The position numbers were made by a program, and so were the translations under genes. Positions 8,283-17,118 of a stretch of 64,000 nucleotides of DNA are shown here, piece by piece (the first letter of the stretch is position 1; every line of letters begins with the position of its first letter). The stretch is from Georgenia sp. TF02-10 (GTDB taxonomy: Bacteria; Actinomycetota; Actinomycetes; Actinomycetales; Actinomycetaceae): the NCBI RefSeq assembly GCF_022759505.1, contig NZ_CP094289.1:3720001-3784000 (forward strand), read 5' to 3'. The notes under the pieces were generated by a model, which ran no database searches, was not told the DNA's origin, and saw nothing but the letters and a program-made list of their open reading frames with translations.

Positions 8283-8663
8283 TCAACCTAACCGGGTCAG
8301 CAGCGGCAGGACGCCGTCGAGGTCGGCCCGGGCGCCGGAGGCGACCACCCGGCCGGCGGCGACGGCGTCAGCCCACGCCAGCCGCCCGGTGGCCAGGGCG
8401 AGCCAGGTCTGCGGGTCCGTCTCCACCACGTTGGGCGGCGTGCCGCGGGTGTGCCGGGGGCCGGGCAGCGCCTGGACGGCCCCGGCGGGCGGGACGCGGA
8501 CCTCCACGGCGTTGCCGGGCGAGCTGGTGGCGAGCTCCTCGAGGGTGAACCGCACCGCGGTGCGGACGACGGTCGCGGGTGCCTCGTCCCCCTGGTCGTG
8601 GGCGGCGGCCCAGCTCTTCAGCGCGGCCATCCCGGCGGCGGGGTCGATGCGTCGGCGTGGCAC
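8283..8663 (-). CDS. Sterol-carrier-type (bacterial SCP orthologue) protein
   Basis: The 126-residue protein begins at GTG 8663 with PRRRIDPAAGMAALKSWAAA, the usual start of short actinobacterial 'sterol carrier family' proteins. A mixed alpha/beta fold follows with VRTAVRFTLEELATSSPGNA, VEVRVPPAGAVQ and a C-terminal DPQTWLALATGRLAWADAVA. The pattern fits the bacterial SCP-orthologue domain, in which a hydrophobic pocket may bind lipid. Actual ligand and function are unknown. The next gene (two-TM protein) starts 4 bp downstream of its stop, so they form an operon. A longer upstream start is open but lacks family similarity. Confidence 0.78.
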   Translation of the reverse strand: MPRRRIDPAAGMAALKSWAAAHDQGDEAPATVVRTAVRFTLEELATSSPGNAVEVRVPPAGAVQALPGPRHTRGTPPNVVETDPQTWLALATGRLAWADAVAAGRVVASGARADLDGVLPLLTRLG

Positions 8664-8887
8664 GCAGGCCACGGTAGCCCGCGCGTCGTTACCGCTTCGG
8701 CTCCACCTGCCCCCCGGTTCCGACCTTTGGCGGAGCTGGGCCGGCCCGCCGTCCGACAAAGGGAGGCAGCAGATTCTCGACCTGGGCCCGAGGCGGCAGC
8801 GGGGCGGCTCGATCAGGCTTTCAGGTGGCGGCAGACGGCTGCCACGCCGGCAGCCACCAACCGGTCGTCACGAGCACGGGAGAACTC

Positions 8888-9601
8888 ATGCATGCCCTCG
8901 AGGCAATCAACCTCACCAAGTCCTACGGCGGCGTCCGCGCCGTCGACGATGTCAGCTTCACCGTCGGACCCGGCCGGATCGTGGCGTTCCTCGGGCCCAA
9001 CGGCGCCGGCAAGACGAGCACGCTGCAGCTGATGCTCGGCCTGGCGGAACCAGACAGCGGCAGCGCGCGGATCTTCGACCAGCGCTACGCCGACCTGGAC
9101 CGGCCGAGCAGCGTCGTCGGCGCCCTGCTGGATTCCGGCGGGCTGCACCCGGGCCGGAGCGGCCGCAACCACCTGCGCGTCCTCGCCGCCGCGGCGAAGC
9201 TGCCGCCCGCCCGCGTCGAGCAGGTGCTGGCCCTGGTCGGGATGGAGCAGGCGGCGCACCGTCCGGTCAAGACCTACTCGCTCGGCATGAAGCAGCGGAT
9301 CGGCCTGGCGGCGGCGCTGCTCGGCGACCCCAGGATCCTGATCCTGGACGAGCCCGCGAACGGGCTCGACCCGGCCGGGATGCGCTGGCTACGAGAGCTG
9401 CTCCGCCGGTTCGCCGACGACGGCGGCACGGTCCTCCTCGCCAGCCACGTGCTGGCCGAGGTCGCCGACGTCGCCCACGACGTGGTGGTGATCGGCAGCG
9501 GCAAGGTCCTGGCCGCCGCACCCCTCGCCGACTTCGCCGCCGGCCGCCGGCTCGAAGACACCTACCTGGAGCTCACCGCGACGCACGGAGGCATGCGCTG
9601 A
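8888..9601 (+). CDS. ABC-2-type exporter, ATP-binding subunit
   Basis: The 237-residue ATPase has Walker A GPNGAGKTS (residues 36-44), signature SLGMKQR (about 131-137), Walker B ILILDEP (about 150-156) and the switch His in LLASHVLAEV. It belongs to the CcmA/BcrA-like group that energises ABC-2 exporters. The ATG at 8888 follows GGGAG at suitable spacing; in-frame sequence further upstream is not conserved. Its stop shares one base with the permease start (TGATG). The exporter and the following two-component genes suggest antibiotic or peptide efflux, but the substrate is unknown. Confidence 0.93.
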   Translation: MHALEAINLTKSYGGVRAVDDVSFTVGPGRIVAFLGPNGAGKTSTLQLMLGLAEPDSGSARIFDQRYADLDRPSSVVGALLDSGGLHPGRSGRNHLRVLAAAAKLPPARVEQVLALVGMEQAAHRPVKTYSLGMKQRIGLAAALLGDPRILILDEPANGLDPAGMRWLRELLRRFADDGGTVLLASHVLAEVADVAHDVVVIGSGKVLAAAPLADFAAGRRLEDTYLELTATHGGMR

Positions 9602-10500
9602 TGATCACCGCCGAGATTCTCAAGATCCGTACCACCAGCGCCGGCAAGATCCTCGCCGTCGTGGCGCTGGCGACGATGACGTTCACGCTGCTCGTCGGGC
9701 TCCTGGCGCCCACGCTGCTGCCCGTCCTGGCCGGCACGGACAGCAAGGGCATTGGCTACCAGGTCGACACCGGCGACCAGGACCAGATGCTGTCGGAGCT
9801 GATGTCCGCGGCGGACCCGTCGAGCGCGGACTACCAGCGCGGCATGCTCGACGTGCTGGGCAACGGCTCCCTCGGTTCCGGCGGGGGCGCGAGCGTCATC
9901 GTCATCTGCGCGGTGCTGCTCGGCGTCTTCGCGGCGACGAGCGAGTTCCGCTTCGGGGGCATCGTGCCCACGGCGCTGGTCGTGCCGAACCGTTCGCGGA
10001 TGCTGCTCGGCAAGGCGGCCGCGGTCGCCGCGGTCAGCGCGGTGGGCGGGGTCGTGCTCGCGCTGCTGACGGGCGCGGCGCTGCTGGTCGGGGTGGGGCC
10101 GGCCGCCGACGGCGGGATCCTGGTCGCGCCCACCGAGATGGCGACGATCTGGTTGCGCGGGATCGTCCTGCTCGTGCTCTACGCCCTCGTCGGTCTCGGG
10201 CTGGGCACGCTGATCCGGAGCCAGGTTGCGGCGCTGGTCCTCGTGTTCTGCGCGGTCCTCGTGGAGGCGGTCATCCCCTCGCTCTTCCAGCTCATCACCG
10301 GCAGCATCCCGCTGCTGGTCGCCCTGCTGCCGTTCGGGCTCGGTCCGGTGGCCTCCACGGGTACCGTTCCCCCCGGGGTCGCCCTGCTCGGCGGCACCCA
10401 GGTGCTAGGGCCGGCGGTCGCCACCGGCGCCCTGGTCCTCTGGAGCCTGCTCGCACTCGGCGCCGGCCTGCTCAGCCTGCACCGCCGCGACCTGGTCTAG
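9601..10500 (+). CDS. ABC-2-type exporter permease
   Basis: The 299-residue protein has an N-terminal membrane segment and an extracytoplasmic loop (about residues 45-95, with a Gly/Ser/Asp-rich stretch). About five more membrane segments follow, ending LLSLHRRDLV. This is the ABC-2 permease plan, with the typical MITAEILKIRTTSAGK opening and a TSEFRFGGIVPTALVVPNRS block before the third helix. It is translationally coupled to the ATPase by a TGATG junction. A hairpin and heptamer repeats follow the stop, marking the probable transcript end before the kinase gene. Confidence 0.9.
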   Translation: MITAEILKIRTTSAGKILAVVALATMTFTLLVGLLAPTLLPVLAGTDSKGIGYQVDTGDQDQMLSELMSAADPSSADYQRGMLDVLGNGSLGSGGGASVIVICAVLLGVFAATSEFRFGGIVPTALVVPNRSRMLLGKAAAVAAVSAVGGVVLALLTGAALLVGVGPAADGGILVAPTEMATIWLRGIVLLVLYALVGLGLGTLIRSQVAALVLVFCAVLVEAVIPSLFQLITGSIPLLVALLPFGLGPVASTGTVPPGVALLGGTQVLGPAVATGALVLWSLLALGAGLLSLHRRDLV

Positions 10501-10516
10501 CGTCGGCGGCATGTCT

Positions 10517-10554
10517 CGCCGCGGACCGCGGTCGGTGGACCGCGGTCCGCGGCG
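10517..10554. terminator. 17-bp GC hairpin after the ABC permease
   Basis: Arms 10517-10533 and 10538-10554 are perfectly complementary around the loop GGTG. It lies just after the permease stop, so it is a plausible terminator or attenuator separating the exporter genes from the kinase/regulator genes on the same strand. No U-tract. Confidence 0.6.
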
Positions 10555-10592
10555 GACGGCGGACGACGGACGACGGACGACGGACGACGGAC
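10551..10592. repeat. Six tandem heptamers (GGCGGAC/GACGGAC)
   Basis: Two GGCGGAC units followed by four GACGGAC units run without interruption, overlapping the 3' arm of the preceding hairpin. They lie in the leader of the histidine kinase gene. A 7-nt period outside coding sequence invites slippage and may vary between strains. Confidence 0.75.
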
Positions 10593-10688
10593 ACCACCGG
10601 ACCACCCGAGAACGAGGAGCAACCCATCTCCGTTCACGAGGAGCGCCAGATCAGGGACGTCGCCGACCCGAGCGGCCCTACCCGGTTC

Positions 10689-12071
10689 ATGACCGCCCTG
10701 CACGAGTGGCTGGCCCGGGTCGGCATCCGTACGCCTGCGGCCCGCGACGCGCTGCTCGCGGTCGTCGTCGCCGTGGTGTCCGTGGGCTTCTTCGTCGCCA
10801 TCCTGCTCGTGACTGCAGGCTCCCCCGCCGGTCCGGGGGACCTCGCGATCGGGCGGGGCCAGCTCGTCGCGGTGGCCGTCATCGTGTTCCTCCAGGCACT
10901 GCCGCTCGGCCTGCGGCGGACTGCGCCGGGGACCTGCCTGCTGCTCACGGCGCTCATGCAGGTGGTGCTGGTGGCAGTGTTCGCCGACTCGATCCGCGCC
11001 ATCGCGCCGCTGCTCGCGGCCTACGCCGTCGGCGCCTACGCCCGGCGCTCGCGGGTCGGCTGGATCCTCGCCGGCGTCATCGCGCTCGAGGGCGTCTTCG
11101 GCGTCCTCGCCGGCGCCTTCGTCTTCCCACGCATCGGCTCGCTCCTGGGCGGCAGCCTCCCGAACGTGCTGAGCCAGCGGGGCACGGCCGCCTGGACCGC
11201 GAACTACCTGCTCTCGGTCGCGATCACCTACACCGCGCCGGCGCTGCTGGGCAGGTTCATGGCCACCCGCCGGCAGTACGTCGCGCTGCTCCGGCAACGG
11301 GCCGACCAGGCGGTCCGTGAGCGTGAGGCACGGGCGAGGTCCGCCGTCGCCGAGGAGCGGGCCCGGATGGCCCGCGAGCTGCACGACATAGCGGCGCACC
11401 ACCTGTCCGGCATCGTGGTGCAGGCCGGCGCGACGGAACGGCTCGTGGACACCGATCCGGCGGCCGCCCGCGAGGCCGCGCGGTGGATCCGGAACCAGGG
11501 CAAGGAGACGCTCGACAACATGCGCATGGTGGTCGGTATCCTCCGTGACCGGGACGACGGCGACCGGCCCGGTCCGTCGGCCGGTGACGCGGGCAGCGAC
11601 GACCAGCTGGCGCCGGTCCCCGGCCTCGCGGCCCTCGACCAGCTGATCGCGGGCACCACCGGCCTGGGCACGGCGGTGCGCTGCGAGGTCCTCGGAGACC
11701 CCTTCCCGCTCGGCCCGACCGCGGACCTGGCGGCGTACCGCACCCTCCAGGAGGCGCTGTCCAACGCCCGCCGGCACTCGCCGGGCGCGGCCGTCGCGGT
11801 CCGGCTGCAGTACCTGCCCGACCGGCTCGAGCTGCGGGTGGACAGCGAGCCGCCGCCCGGCGGTCCGCTGCTCCCCACCGGCGACGGCGGCGGGCACGGC
11901 CTGCTGGGGATGCGCGAGCGGGCGGAGCTGATCGGCGGCACCCTCGAGGCCGGGCCGACCCGCGACGGCGGCTGGCGGGTCCGGCTGCGTGTGCCGTACG
12001 ACGCCCGGATGGATCGCGTCGGCCCGTCGGTCGGTGCCCGCGCTGCCGAGCTGGAGGAGGACGGACGTTGA
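10689..12071 (+). CDS. Sensor histidine kinase (HisKA_3/NarL type)
   Basis: The 460-residue kinase has about five or six N-terminal membrane helices (about 20-190), then a coiled linker and dimerisation domain with phospho-acceptor His232 in ARELHDIAAHH. An HATPase domain follows, with an N-box (LQEALSNARRHSPGA) and G-box (GHGLLGMRERAELIGG). It probably phosphorylates the next gene's product, whose TTG start overlaps its stop, and the pair likely controls the upstream exporter. The ATG start is uncertain: no ribosome binding site precedes it, while GAGGAG sites occur 50-75 nt upstream before in-frame ATC codons (see findings). Confidence 0.9.
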   Translation: MTALHEWLARVGIRTPAARDALLAVVVAVVSVGFFVAILLVTAGSPAGPGDLAIGRGQLVAVAVIVFLQALPLGLRRTAPGTCLLLTALMQVVLVAVFADSIRAIAPLLAAYAVGAYARRSRVGWILAGVIALEGVFGVLAGAFVFPRIGSLLGGSLPNVLSQRGTAAWTANYLLSVAITYTAPALLGRFMATRRQYVALLRQRADQAVREREARARSAVAEERARMARELHDIAAHHLSGIVVQAGATERLVDTDPAAAREAARWIRNQGKETLDNMRMVVGILRDRDDGDRPGPSAGDAGSDDQLAPVPGLAALDQLIAGTTGLGTAVRCEVLGDPFPLGPTADLAAYRTLQEALSNARRHSPGAAVAVRLQYLPDRLELRVDSEPPPGGPLLPTGDGGGHGLLGMRERAELIGGTLEAGPTRDGGWRVRLRVPYDARMDRVGPSVGARAAELEEDGR

Positions 12072-12778
12072 TCTCGGTCGTGCTGGTCGATGACCAGGCA
12101 GTCGTCCGCGCCGGGTTCCGGGTGATCCTGGAGTCCGCCGGGGACATCGAGGTGGTGGGCGAGGCCGCCAGCGGGCGGGACGCGGTCCGGGTGGTCCGGC
12201 GGCTGCAGCCCGACGTGGTCTGCATGGACGTGCGGATGCCGGACGGCGACGGCATCGCGGCGACCCGGACGATCCTGGAGCCGTCCCGCGCCACCGGCGA
12301 CGGCTCACCACCGGCGGCGGGACCGGCTGCCGGACGGGCGGGGCCGCCGGCGATCCTGGTGGTGACCACGTTCGACCTGGACGACTATGTCTTCGGTGCG
12401 CTCGAGGCCGGGGCGAGCGGGTTCATCCTGAAGGACACCGATCCCGACGACCTGATCGCGGCGGTGCGCAGCCTGGCGGACGGCCAGGGCCTCGTAGCGC
12501 AGTCCGTCACCGGCCGGGTGATCAGGGAGTTCGCCCGGCGCCGGGCGCCGCAGCCGGCGAGCAGTGCCGCCCTGGACCGCCTGACCGAGCGCGAGCAGGA
12601 CATCCTCCGCCTGCTGGCGCAGGGCATGTCCAACGCCGAGATTGCGGGTGCGCTCTTCATCGAGACCAGCACCGTCAAGTCGCACCTGAGCAACCTGATG
12701 GCGAAGCTGGGCGTGCGCGACCGGGTCCAGGCACTCGTCTGGGCGTACCAGAACGGCCTCGGCACCGACGCCCGATAG
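12068..12778 (+). CDS. NarL/LuxR-family response regulator
   Basis: The 236-residue protein has a receiver domain with acidic pocket VDDQ, phospho-acceptor Asp54 (VCMDVRMPDGDG) and Lys in FILKDTDPDDL. A LuxR-type HTH (LTEREQDILRLLAQGMSNAE to TVKSHLSNLMAKLGVRDRVQ) follows. A Gly/Pro/Ala insertion of about 20 residues sits in the receiver between alpha3 and beta4, where most homologues have a short loop. The start is TTG 12068, preceded by GAGGAGGACGG and overlapping the kinase stop, so the two are co-translated. It is the cognate regulator of the adjacent kinase. Confidence 0.93.
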   Translation: MISVVLVDDQAVVRAGFRVILESAGDIEVVGEAASGRDAVRVVRRLQPDVVCMDVRMPDGDGIAATRTILEPSRATGDGSPPAAGPAAGRAGPPAILVVTTFDLDDYVFGALEAGASGFILKDTDPDDLIAAVRSLADGQGLVAQSVTGRVIREFARRRAPQPASSAALDRLTEREQDILRLLAQGMSNAEIAGALFIETSTVKSHLSNLMAKLGVRDRVQALVWAYQNGLGTDAR

Positions 12779-12991
12779 GCCAACGAGCGACCCGTGGCGG
12801 CCGCGCTGGAGGGGGGTCTCGGGGCAGTCCCGACGGTCGCGCCCACGCCGCTGTTCCGACGGTCGCGACACTCACCTCACGGGCCCGCCGCGCACCGAAG
12901 ATCAGTCCTGCTGTGCCGCCGACGCCGGGTCCGGACGCAAGGATCGGCGACCGATTGCGCCGTCGGCGGCCCGGTACCGACAATCCGGGGG

Positions 12992-14035
12992 ATGGAGGAT
13001 CGTGGGCGGACCGGCGGCCCGCGCGGTCCCGGCACCGTACGGGCCGCCGGGATCCGTGGATACCCGGCGGTCGTCGTCGAGCTGGGCGGTGATCCTGCCG
13101 CGCTCGTGGCTGCGGCCGGGCTCGACCCGGCAGTTCTCGACCACGACGAGCTACCGATCTCGGACCGCGCCCTGGTCGCGCTCCTCGAGCGAACGGCCGA
13201 CGAGCTGCGGGCTCCCGATCTGGGGCTGCGCCTCGCCGCACGTCACGACCTCAGCATGCTGGGCCCGATCGCCATCGTCATCGCGAACTCACCGACGGCC
13301 GAGGCCGCGCTCGACGGTGCGAGCAGGTACCTCGACTACCACTCGGACGCGATGCGCGTGGAGCGCGTTCCTGACCCGCGCGGTGATCCGGCCGTCGTCG
13401 GCGTGCGCTTCACGGCGCACGAGTGGGCCTCCCGGCCGCCCCGGATCGCGCTGGACGCGGGACTGGGCTTCATCCATCGCGCTCTCGGGCTGGTGCTCGG
13501 CGAGCACTACGGGCTCGTCTCCGTCGAGCTCTCCTACGCTCCGAGCGCCGACCTCTCCGTCTACCGAAGGTTCTACGGCGCCCCGGTCACGACCGACGCC
13601 GACGCCGATGTGCTGCGCGTGCGCGCCGACATGCTCGCGCGCCCCATCACCGGCGCCAACCCGCGCCTGCGAGCGCAGACCGAGGCCTACCTGCGTTCCG
13701 TGGTGCCCGACGCCGACGATCTGGTCGGGCGGGTACGGGCGGTGGTCGGCGCATCGCTCGGACTCGTGCCGCCGACGCTCGGCGACGTCGCGCGAACCCT
13801 CCGCCTGCACCCGCGGACGCTGCAGCGTCTGCTTGCCGCAGAAGGCACGACGTTCGTGGCCGTCGTGGACCGCCTCCGCCGCGACGAGGCACGGCGGGCA
13901 CTGACGCTCACCGACCTGTCGTTCGCCGACATCTCGGCGCGGCTCGGCCTGGCCGAGCAGGCCGTCTTCACGCGCGCGTGCCGACGCTGGTGGGGCGTCC
14001 CGCCGCGGGTCGTGCGTGCGCCCCGCACGCGCTGA
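12992..14035 (+). CDS. AraC-family regulator with arabinose-binding-like N-terminal domain (VirS/OruR type)
   Basis: The 347-residue protein has an N-terminal ligand-binding-type domain of about 200 residues (GYPAVVVELGGDPAALVAAA, later NSPTAEAALDGASRYLDYHS). The C-terminal AraC HTH domain has PPTLGDVARTLRLHPRTLQR and LSFADISARLGLAEQAVFTR. This is the family of mycobacterial VirS and pseudomonad OruR. It lies just upstream of, and on the same strand as, a flavin monooxygenase and a zinc dehydrogenase, a close parallel to VirS next to mymA. It probably activates those genes in response to a small molecule. Earlier in-frame ATGs are not conserved. Confidence 0.85.
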   Translation: MEDRGRTGGPRGPGTVRAAGIRGYPAVVVELGGDPAALVAAAGLDPAVLDHDELPISDRALVALLERTADELRAPDLGLRLAARHDLSMLGPIAIVIANSPTAEAALDGASRYLDYHSDAMRVERVPDPRGDPAVVGVRFTAHEWASRPPRIALDAGLGFIHRALGLVLGEHYGLVSVELSYAPSADLSVYRRFYGAPVTTDADADVLRVRADMLARPITGANPRLRAQTEAYLRSVVPDADDLVGRVRAVVGASLGLVPPTLGDVARTLRLHPRTLQRLLAAEGTTFVAVVDRLRRDEARRALTLTDLSFADISARLGLAEQAVFTRACRRWWGVPPRVVRAPRTR

Positions 14036-14124
14036 CGTGCACCCGCTGACGTGTCGCGCAGGATCAAGTTTCTGTGCGGGCGGCCGGGCACACTCACGGG
14101 ATGGAACTTGCGCAAGGAGGCGCC

Positions 14125-15591
14125 GTGACTCTGAAGCACACCGACGTCCTCATCGTCGGGGCCGGTCTGTCGGCGATCGACGTCGCTCACCGCCTGACCG
14201 AGGCCAACCCCGGCATCTCGTACACCGTGCTCGAGCGGCGCGCGAGCATCGGTGGCACCTGGGACCTCTTCCGCTACCCCGGCGTACGGTCCGACTCCGA
14301 CGTGTACACGCTCGCCTTCCCGTTCCGTCCCTGGCGCGGCCGGAACGCGATCGTCGACGGCGACGAGCTGCTGCAGTATCTGCGGGAGACCGCCCGGGAG
14401 ACCGGGTTCGAGGACCACGTGCAGCTCGGCACCGAGGTCGTCGACGCGGACTGGCGCGCTCAGGAGGCCCGCTGGCACGTGCGTGCGCTGCGCGGCGACC
14501 AGGAAGAGACCTACGTCGCGCGGTTCGTGTTCTTCTGCTCGGGGTACTACGACTACGACCGACCGCACGATCCCGGGTTCGTGGGCATCGAGGACTTCCG
14601 TGGTCAGGTGCTGCACCCCCAGTCGTGGCCCGCTGACACCGACCTGAGGGGCAAGCGCGTCGTGGTGATCGGCTCGGGCGCGACAGCCGTCACGGTGGTG
14701 CCGGCCCTCGCCGCCCAGGGAGCCGAGGTGACCATGCTGCAGCGCACGCCCACCTACGTGCTGGCGCAGTCCCGCACGGACGGCTTCGCCGACGTCGCCC
14801 GGCGCCTGCTCCCAGCCACGACTGCGCACCGCCTCGTGCGGGCGAAGAACATCGCCCTGCAGTGGACGCTCGTCCAGGCGTGCCGACGGTTCCCCGGCGC
14901 GATGCGGTCGCTGCTGCGCAAGGGCGTCATCGCCGGGACGGGTTCGGCCGACATCGCCGACGCCCACTTCGCTCCGCCCTACGACCCGTGGGACCAGCGC
15001 CTGTGCATCGCTCCCGACGGCGACCTGTTCCGCGCGCTCGGCGAGGGCCGGGCCACGGTCGTCACGGACACGATCGACCGGTTCGTCGCCGACGGGATCG
15101 TACTGTCCTCGGGTCGGAAGCTGCCGGCCGACGCCGTCGTGACAGCGACGGGGCTGCGCATCAGGCTGCTCGGCGGCGTCCGGCTGAGCCTCGACGGCGA
15201 GCCCATCGACCTCTCGCGCTCCTACACCTGGCACGGCGCGATGCTGAGCGGCATCCCGAACCTGGGCGTGTGCATCGGCTACATCAACCTCTCCTGGACC
15301 GTGCGCGCCGACATCACGGCGCGGCTCCTGGCGCGCATCGTGCGTCGCGTGCGCGAGACCGGCGTCGACGCCGTCGTCCCGGTGGCGCCGCCGGACCTGG
15401 GCGAGGGGCGGCCGTTCATGGACATGTCGTCCGGCTATCTCGCCCGCGCGGCCCATCTCATGCCCCGGGCGACGTCGACCTACCCCTGGGCGATCCGCCA
15501 GGACGTGGTCGTCGACGGGTGGCGCTCGAACCGCGCCGATCTCGACGACGGACTGGCCTACACCCGCGTCGACGAGCGAGTGCCCGCGTGA
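14125..15591 (+). CDS. Flavin-containing monooxygenase (MymA/EtaA-like)
   Basis: The 488-residue protein has an N-terminal FAD Rossmann motif (VLIVGAGLSAIDVAHRL) and a second NADPH Rossmann motif (VVVIGSGATAVTVVPALAAQ). Between them are the stretches GGTWDLFRYPGVRSDSDVYT, CSGYYDYDRPHDPGF and FRGQVLHPQSWP. This is typical of class B monooxygenases of the EtaA/MymA type, which oxidise ketones, thioamides or fatty-acid derivatives. The GTG start at 14125 follows AGGAGG at 4 nt; an ATG at 14101 is possible but lacks a site. The stop overlaps the next gene (TGATG). Confidence 0.88.
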   Translation: MTLKHTDVLIVGAGLSAIDVAHRLTEANPGISYTVLERRASIGGTWDLFRYPGVRSDSDVYTLAFPFRPWRGRNAIVDGDELLQYLRETARETGFEDHVQLGTEVVDADWRAQEARWHVRALRGDQEETYVARFVFFCSGYYDYDRPHDPGFVGIEDFRGQVLHPQSWPADTDLRGKRVVVIGSGATAVTVVPALAAQGAEVTMLQRTPTYVLAQSRTDGFADVARRLLPATTAHRLVRAKNIALQWTLVQACRRFPGAMRSLLRKGVIAGTGSADIADAHFAPPYDPWDQRLCIAPDGDLFRALGEGRATVVTDTIDRFVADGIVLSSGRKLPADAVVTATGLRIRLLGGVRLSLDGEPIDLSRSYTWHGAMLSGIPNLGVCIGYINLSWTVRADITARLLARIVRRVRETGVDAVVPVAPPDLGEGRPFMDMSSGYLARAAHLMPRATSTYPWAIRQDVVVDGWRSNRADLDDGLAYTRVDERVPA

Positions 15592-16799
15592 TGCGCGCCG
15601 TCGTGCTCGAACGCGGCGAGCTCTCGGTCGTCGAGATGCCCGTGCCCCGGCCTGCGCGGGGGCAGATCCTCGTGCGGGTGCTGCGTTCGGGCATCTGCGG
15701 ATCCGACCTGCATGCTCGCCGGTTCGCCGATCAGAGCGCCGACGTGGCCGCGGAGGTCGGCTATGCCGACTTCATGCGGCACGACCACCGGGTCGTCCTC
15801 GGGCACGAGTTCGTCGGCGAGGTGGTCTCCTACGGTCCGGGGTCGCGAGGGCGCTGGCCGGCGGGCTCGCGCGTGGTGACGCTGCCGCTCATCCGCCATG
15901 CCGGCGAGGTGCACATGACCGGCCTGTCGCCGCGTGCTCCCGGCGGTTACGCCGAGTACGTGCTCGTCGACGAGGATGCCACCATCCCGGTGCCGCCGGG
16001 CGTGCCCGACGACCTCGCCGCGCTCACGGAGCCGCTGGCCGTCGCGCACCATGCGGTGCGACGCGCTCAGGTTCGCCGTCGGGACACCGCACTGGTCGTG
16101 GGGTGCGGGCCGATCGGCCTCGCCGTGATCCTGATGCTGAAGTCCGTCGGCGTCCGGCGGGTGATCGCCAGCGACCTCGCTCCCGGGCGACGGGAGCTCG
16201 CCCGCCGGTGCGGGGCGGACGTCGTCGTCGACCCCGCCTCGGAATCCCCCTGGAGCCACCTCGCGGACGGTCATGTCACCTCGGCGACCGACCTGTACGG
16301 CGGCGGGATCCAGGCGATGCACTCGCTGCGGACGGTGCCCGGCATCCCGTGGGCGCGCGTGCTCGCCGCCGCCAGGCGCGCAGGGCTCGGTCCGTCCGGA
16401 CCCGCCGTCTTCGAGTGCGTCGGGGTGCCGGGAGTCATCGAGGACATCGTCACGCATGCGCCGTTCCTGTCGCGGGTCGTCGTGGTGGGGGTCTGCATGA
16501 CGCCGGACACCTTCCGGCCGACGATGGCCAGCAACAAGGAGATCGAGCTCAGGTTCTCGTTCAGCTACGACCCCGCGGAGTTCCACGACACGCTCCAGCT
16601 GATCGCCCGACGGCGGATCGACCCCCGCCCGCTGGTCACCGACGTGGTCGCACTGGACGACGTCGCGGCAGCGTTCGACCGGCTCGCGCACGCGGGCACC
16701 CACGCCAAGGTGCTGATCGCCCCGGGGCGGGTCGCCCGTGACTCGTCCGGCGGACGCGACCACGCCCGTGCGGCGGGCACCGACGGACGAGCGCCGTAG
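15591..16799 (+). CDS. Zinc-binding alcohol dehydrogenase (MDR family)
   Basis: The 402-residue protein has the catalytic-zinc motifs SGICGSDLH and GHEFVGEV, and the cofactor Rossmann strand ALVVGCGPIGLAVILML. The structural-zinc loop seems to lack its usual four cysteines: the stretch after VVTLPLIRHAGEVHM has none. This resembles members without the structural zinc site. It is coupled to the monooxygenase gene by a TGATG junction, with an alternative GTG one codon upstream. It probably oxidises or reduces an alcohol/carbonyl produced or consumed by the monooxygenase. Confidence 0.85.
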   Translation: MRAVVLERGELSVVEMPVPRPARGQILVRVLRSGICGSDLHARRFADQSADVAAEVGYADFMRHDHRVVLGHEFVGEVVSYGPGSRGRWPAGSRVVTLPLIRHAGEVHMTGLSPRAPGGYAEYVLVDEDATIPVPPGVPDDLAALTEPLAVAHHAVRRAQVRRRDTALVVGCGPIGLAVILMLKSVGVRRVIASDLAPGRRELARRCGADVVVDPASESPWSHLADGHVTSATDLYGGGIQAMHSLRTVPGIPWARVLAAARRAGLGPSGPAVFECVGVPGVIEDIVTHAPFLSRVVVVGVCMTPDTFRPTMASNKEIELRFSFSYDPAEFHDTLQLIARRRIDPRPLVTDVVALDDVAAAFDRLAHAGTHAKVLIAPGRVARDSSGGRDHARAAGTDGRAP

Positions 16800-16872
16800 C
16801 AGCGGCTCGGCACGCCCGGCCCGCACCGCGCATACTGTCCAGCCGGCGGCTGCATTCTCGCTTCAGCGCTGC

Positions 16873-16886
16873 TAGATTGCATGCAT
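16873..16886 (+). promoter_or_regulatory. -10 element and TGCATGCA palindrome at the antitoxin start
   Basis: TAGATT (16873-16878) lies 6 nt before the ATG at 16885, the spacing expected of a leaderless actinobacterial transcript. The 8-bp palindrome TGCATGCA (16879-16886) overlaps the start codon. FitA/VapB-type antitoxins often repress their own promoter through palindromes, so this is a candidate autoregulatory site. This is inference from position. Confidence 0.45.
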
Positions 16887-17118
16887 GGGTGTCTCGATCA
16901 CCGTCCGCGACGTGCCCGAACCCGTCCGTGACGAGCTGGCTGCGCGGGCCGCCCGTTCCGGCCGGTCGCTGCAGGAGTACCTGCGGATGGAGCTGACCGC
17001 GCTGTCCAGCCGCCCGTCACCGGAGGACGTCCTCGCGCGGATCCGCCGGAGCGCCCGGGCGTACCCGCCGGTCACCGCGGACGAGCTCGTCTCCGACCTC
17101 GACGCTGATCGGCGGTGA
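16885..17118 (+). CDS. FitA/VapB-like ribbon-helix-helix antitoxin
   Basis: The 77-residue protein starts MGVSITVRDVPEPVRDELAA, the N-terminal strand and helix of FitA-type ribbon-helix-helix repressors. RSLQEYLRMELTALSSRPSP follows, then an Arg-rich region and the acidic tail DELVSDLDADRR that would wrap the toxin. It should neutralise the PIN toxin encoded next and bind the shared promoter as a complex. Its stop overlaps the toxin GTG by 4 nt, the usual coupling in such operons. Confidence 0.9.
   Translation: MGVSITVRDVPEPVRDELAARAARSGRSLQEYLRMELTALSSRPSPEDVLARIRRSARAYPPVTADELVSDLDADRR

Noticed and set aside
12779-12991. N-terminal extension of the AraC regulator from 12794
   Set aside because: The extra 66 residues are Arg/Pro/Ser-rich without similarity; the ATG at 12992 begins the family-like sequence.
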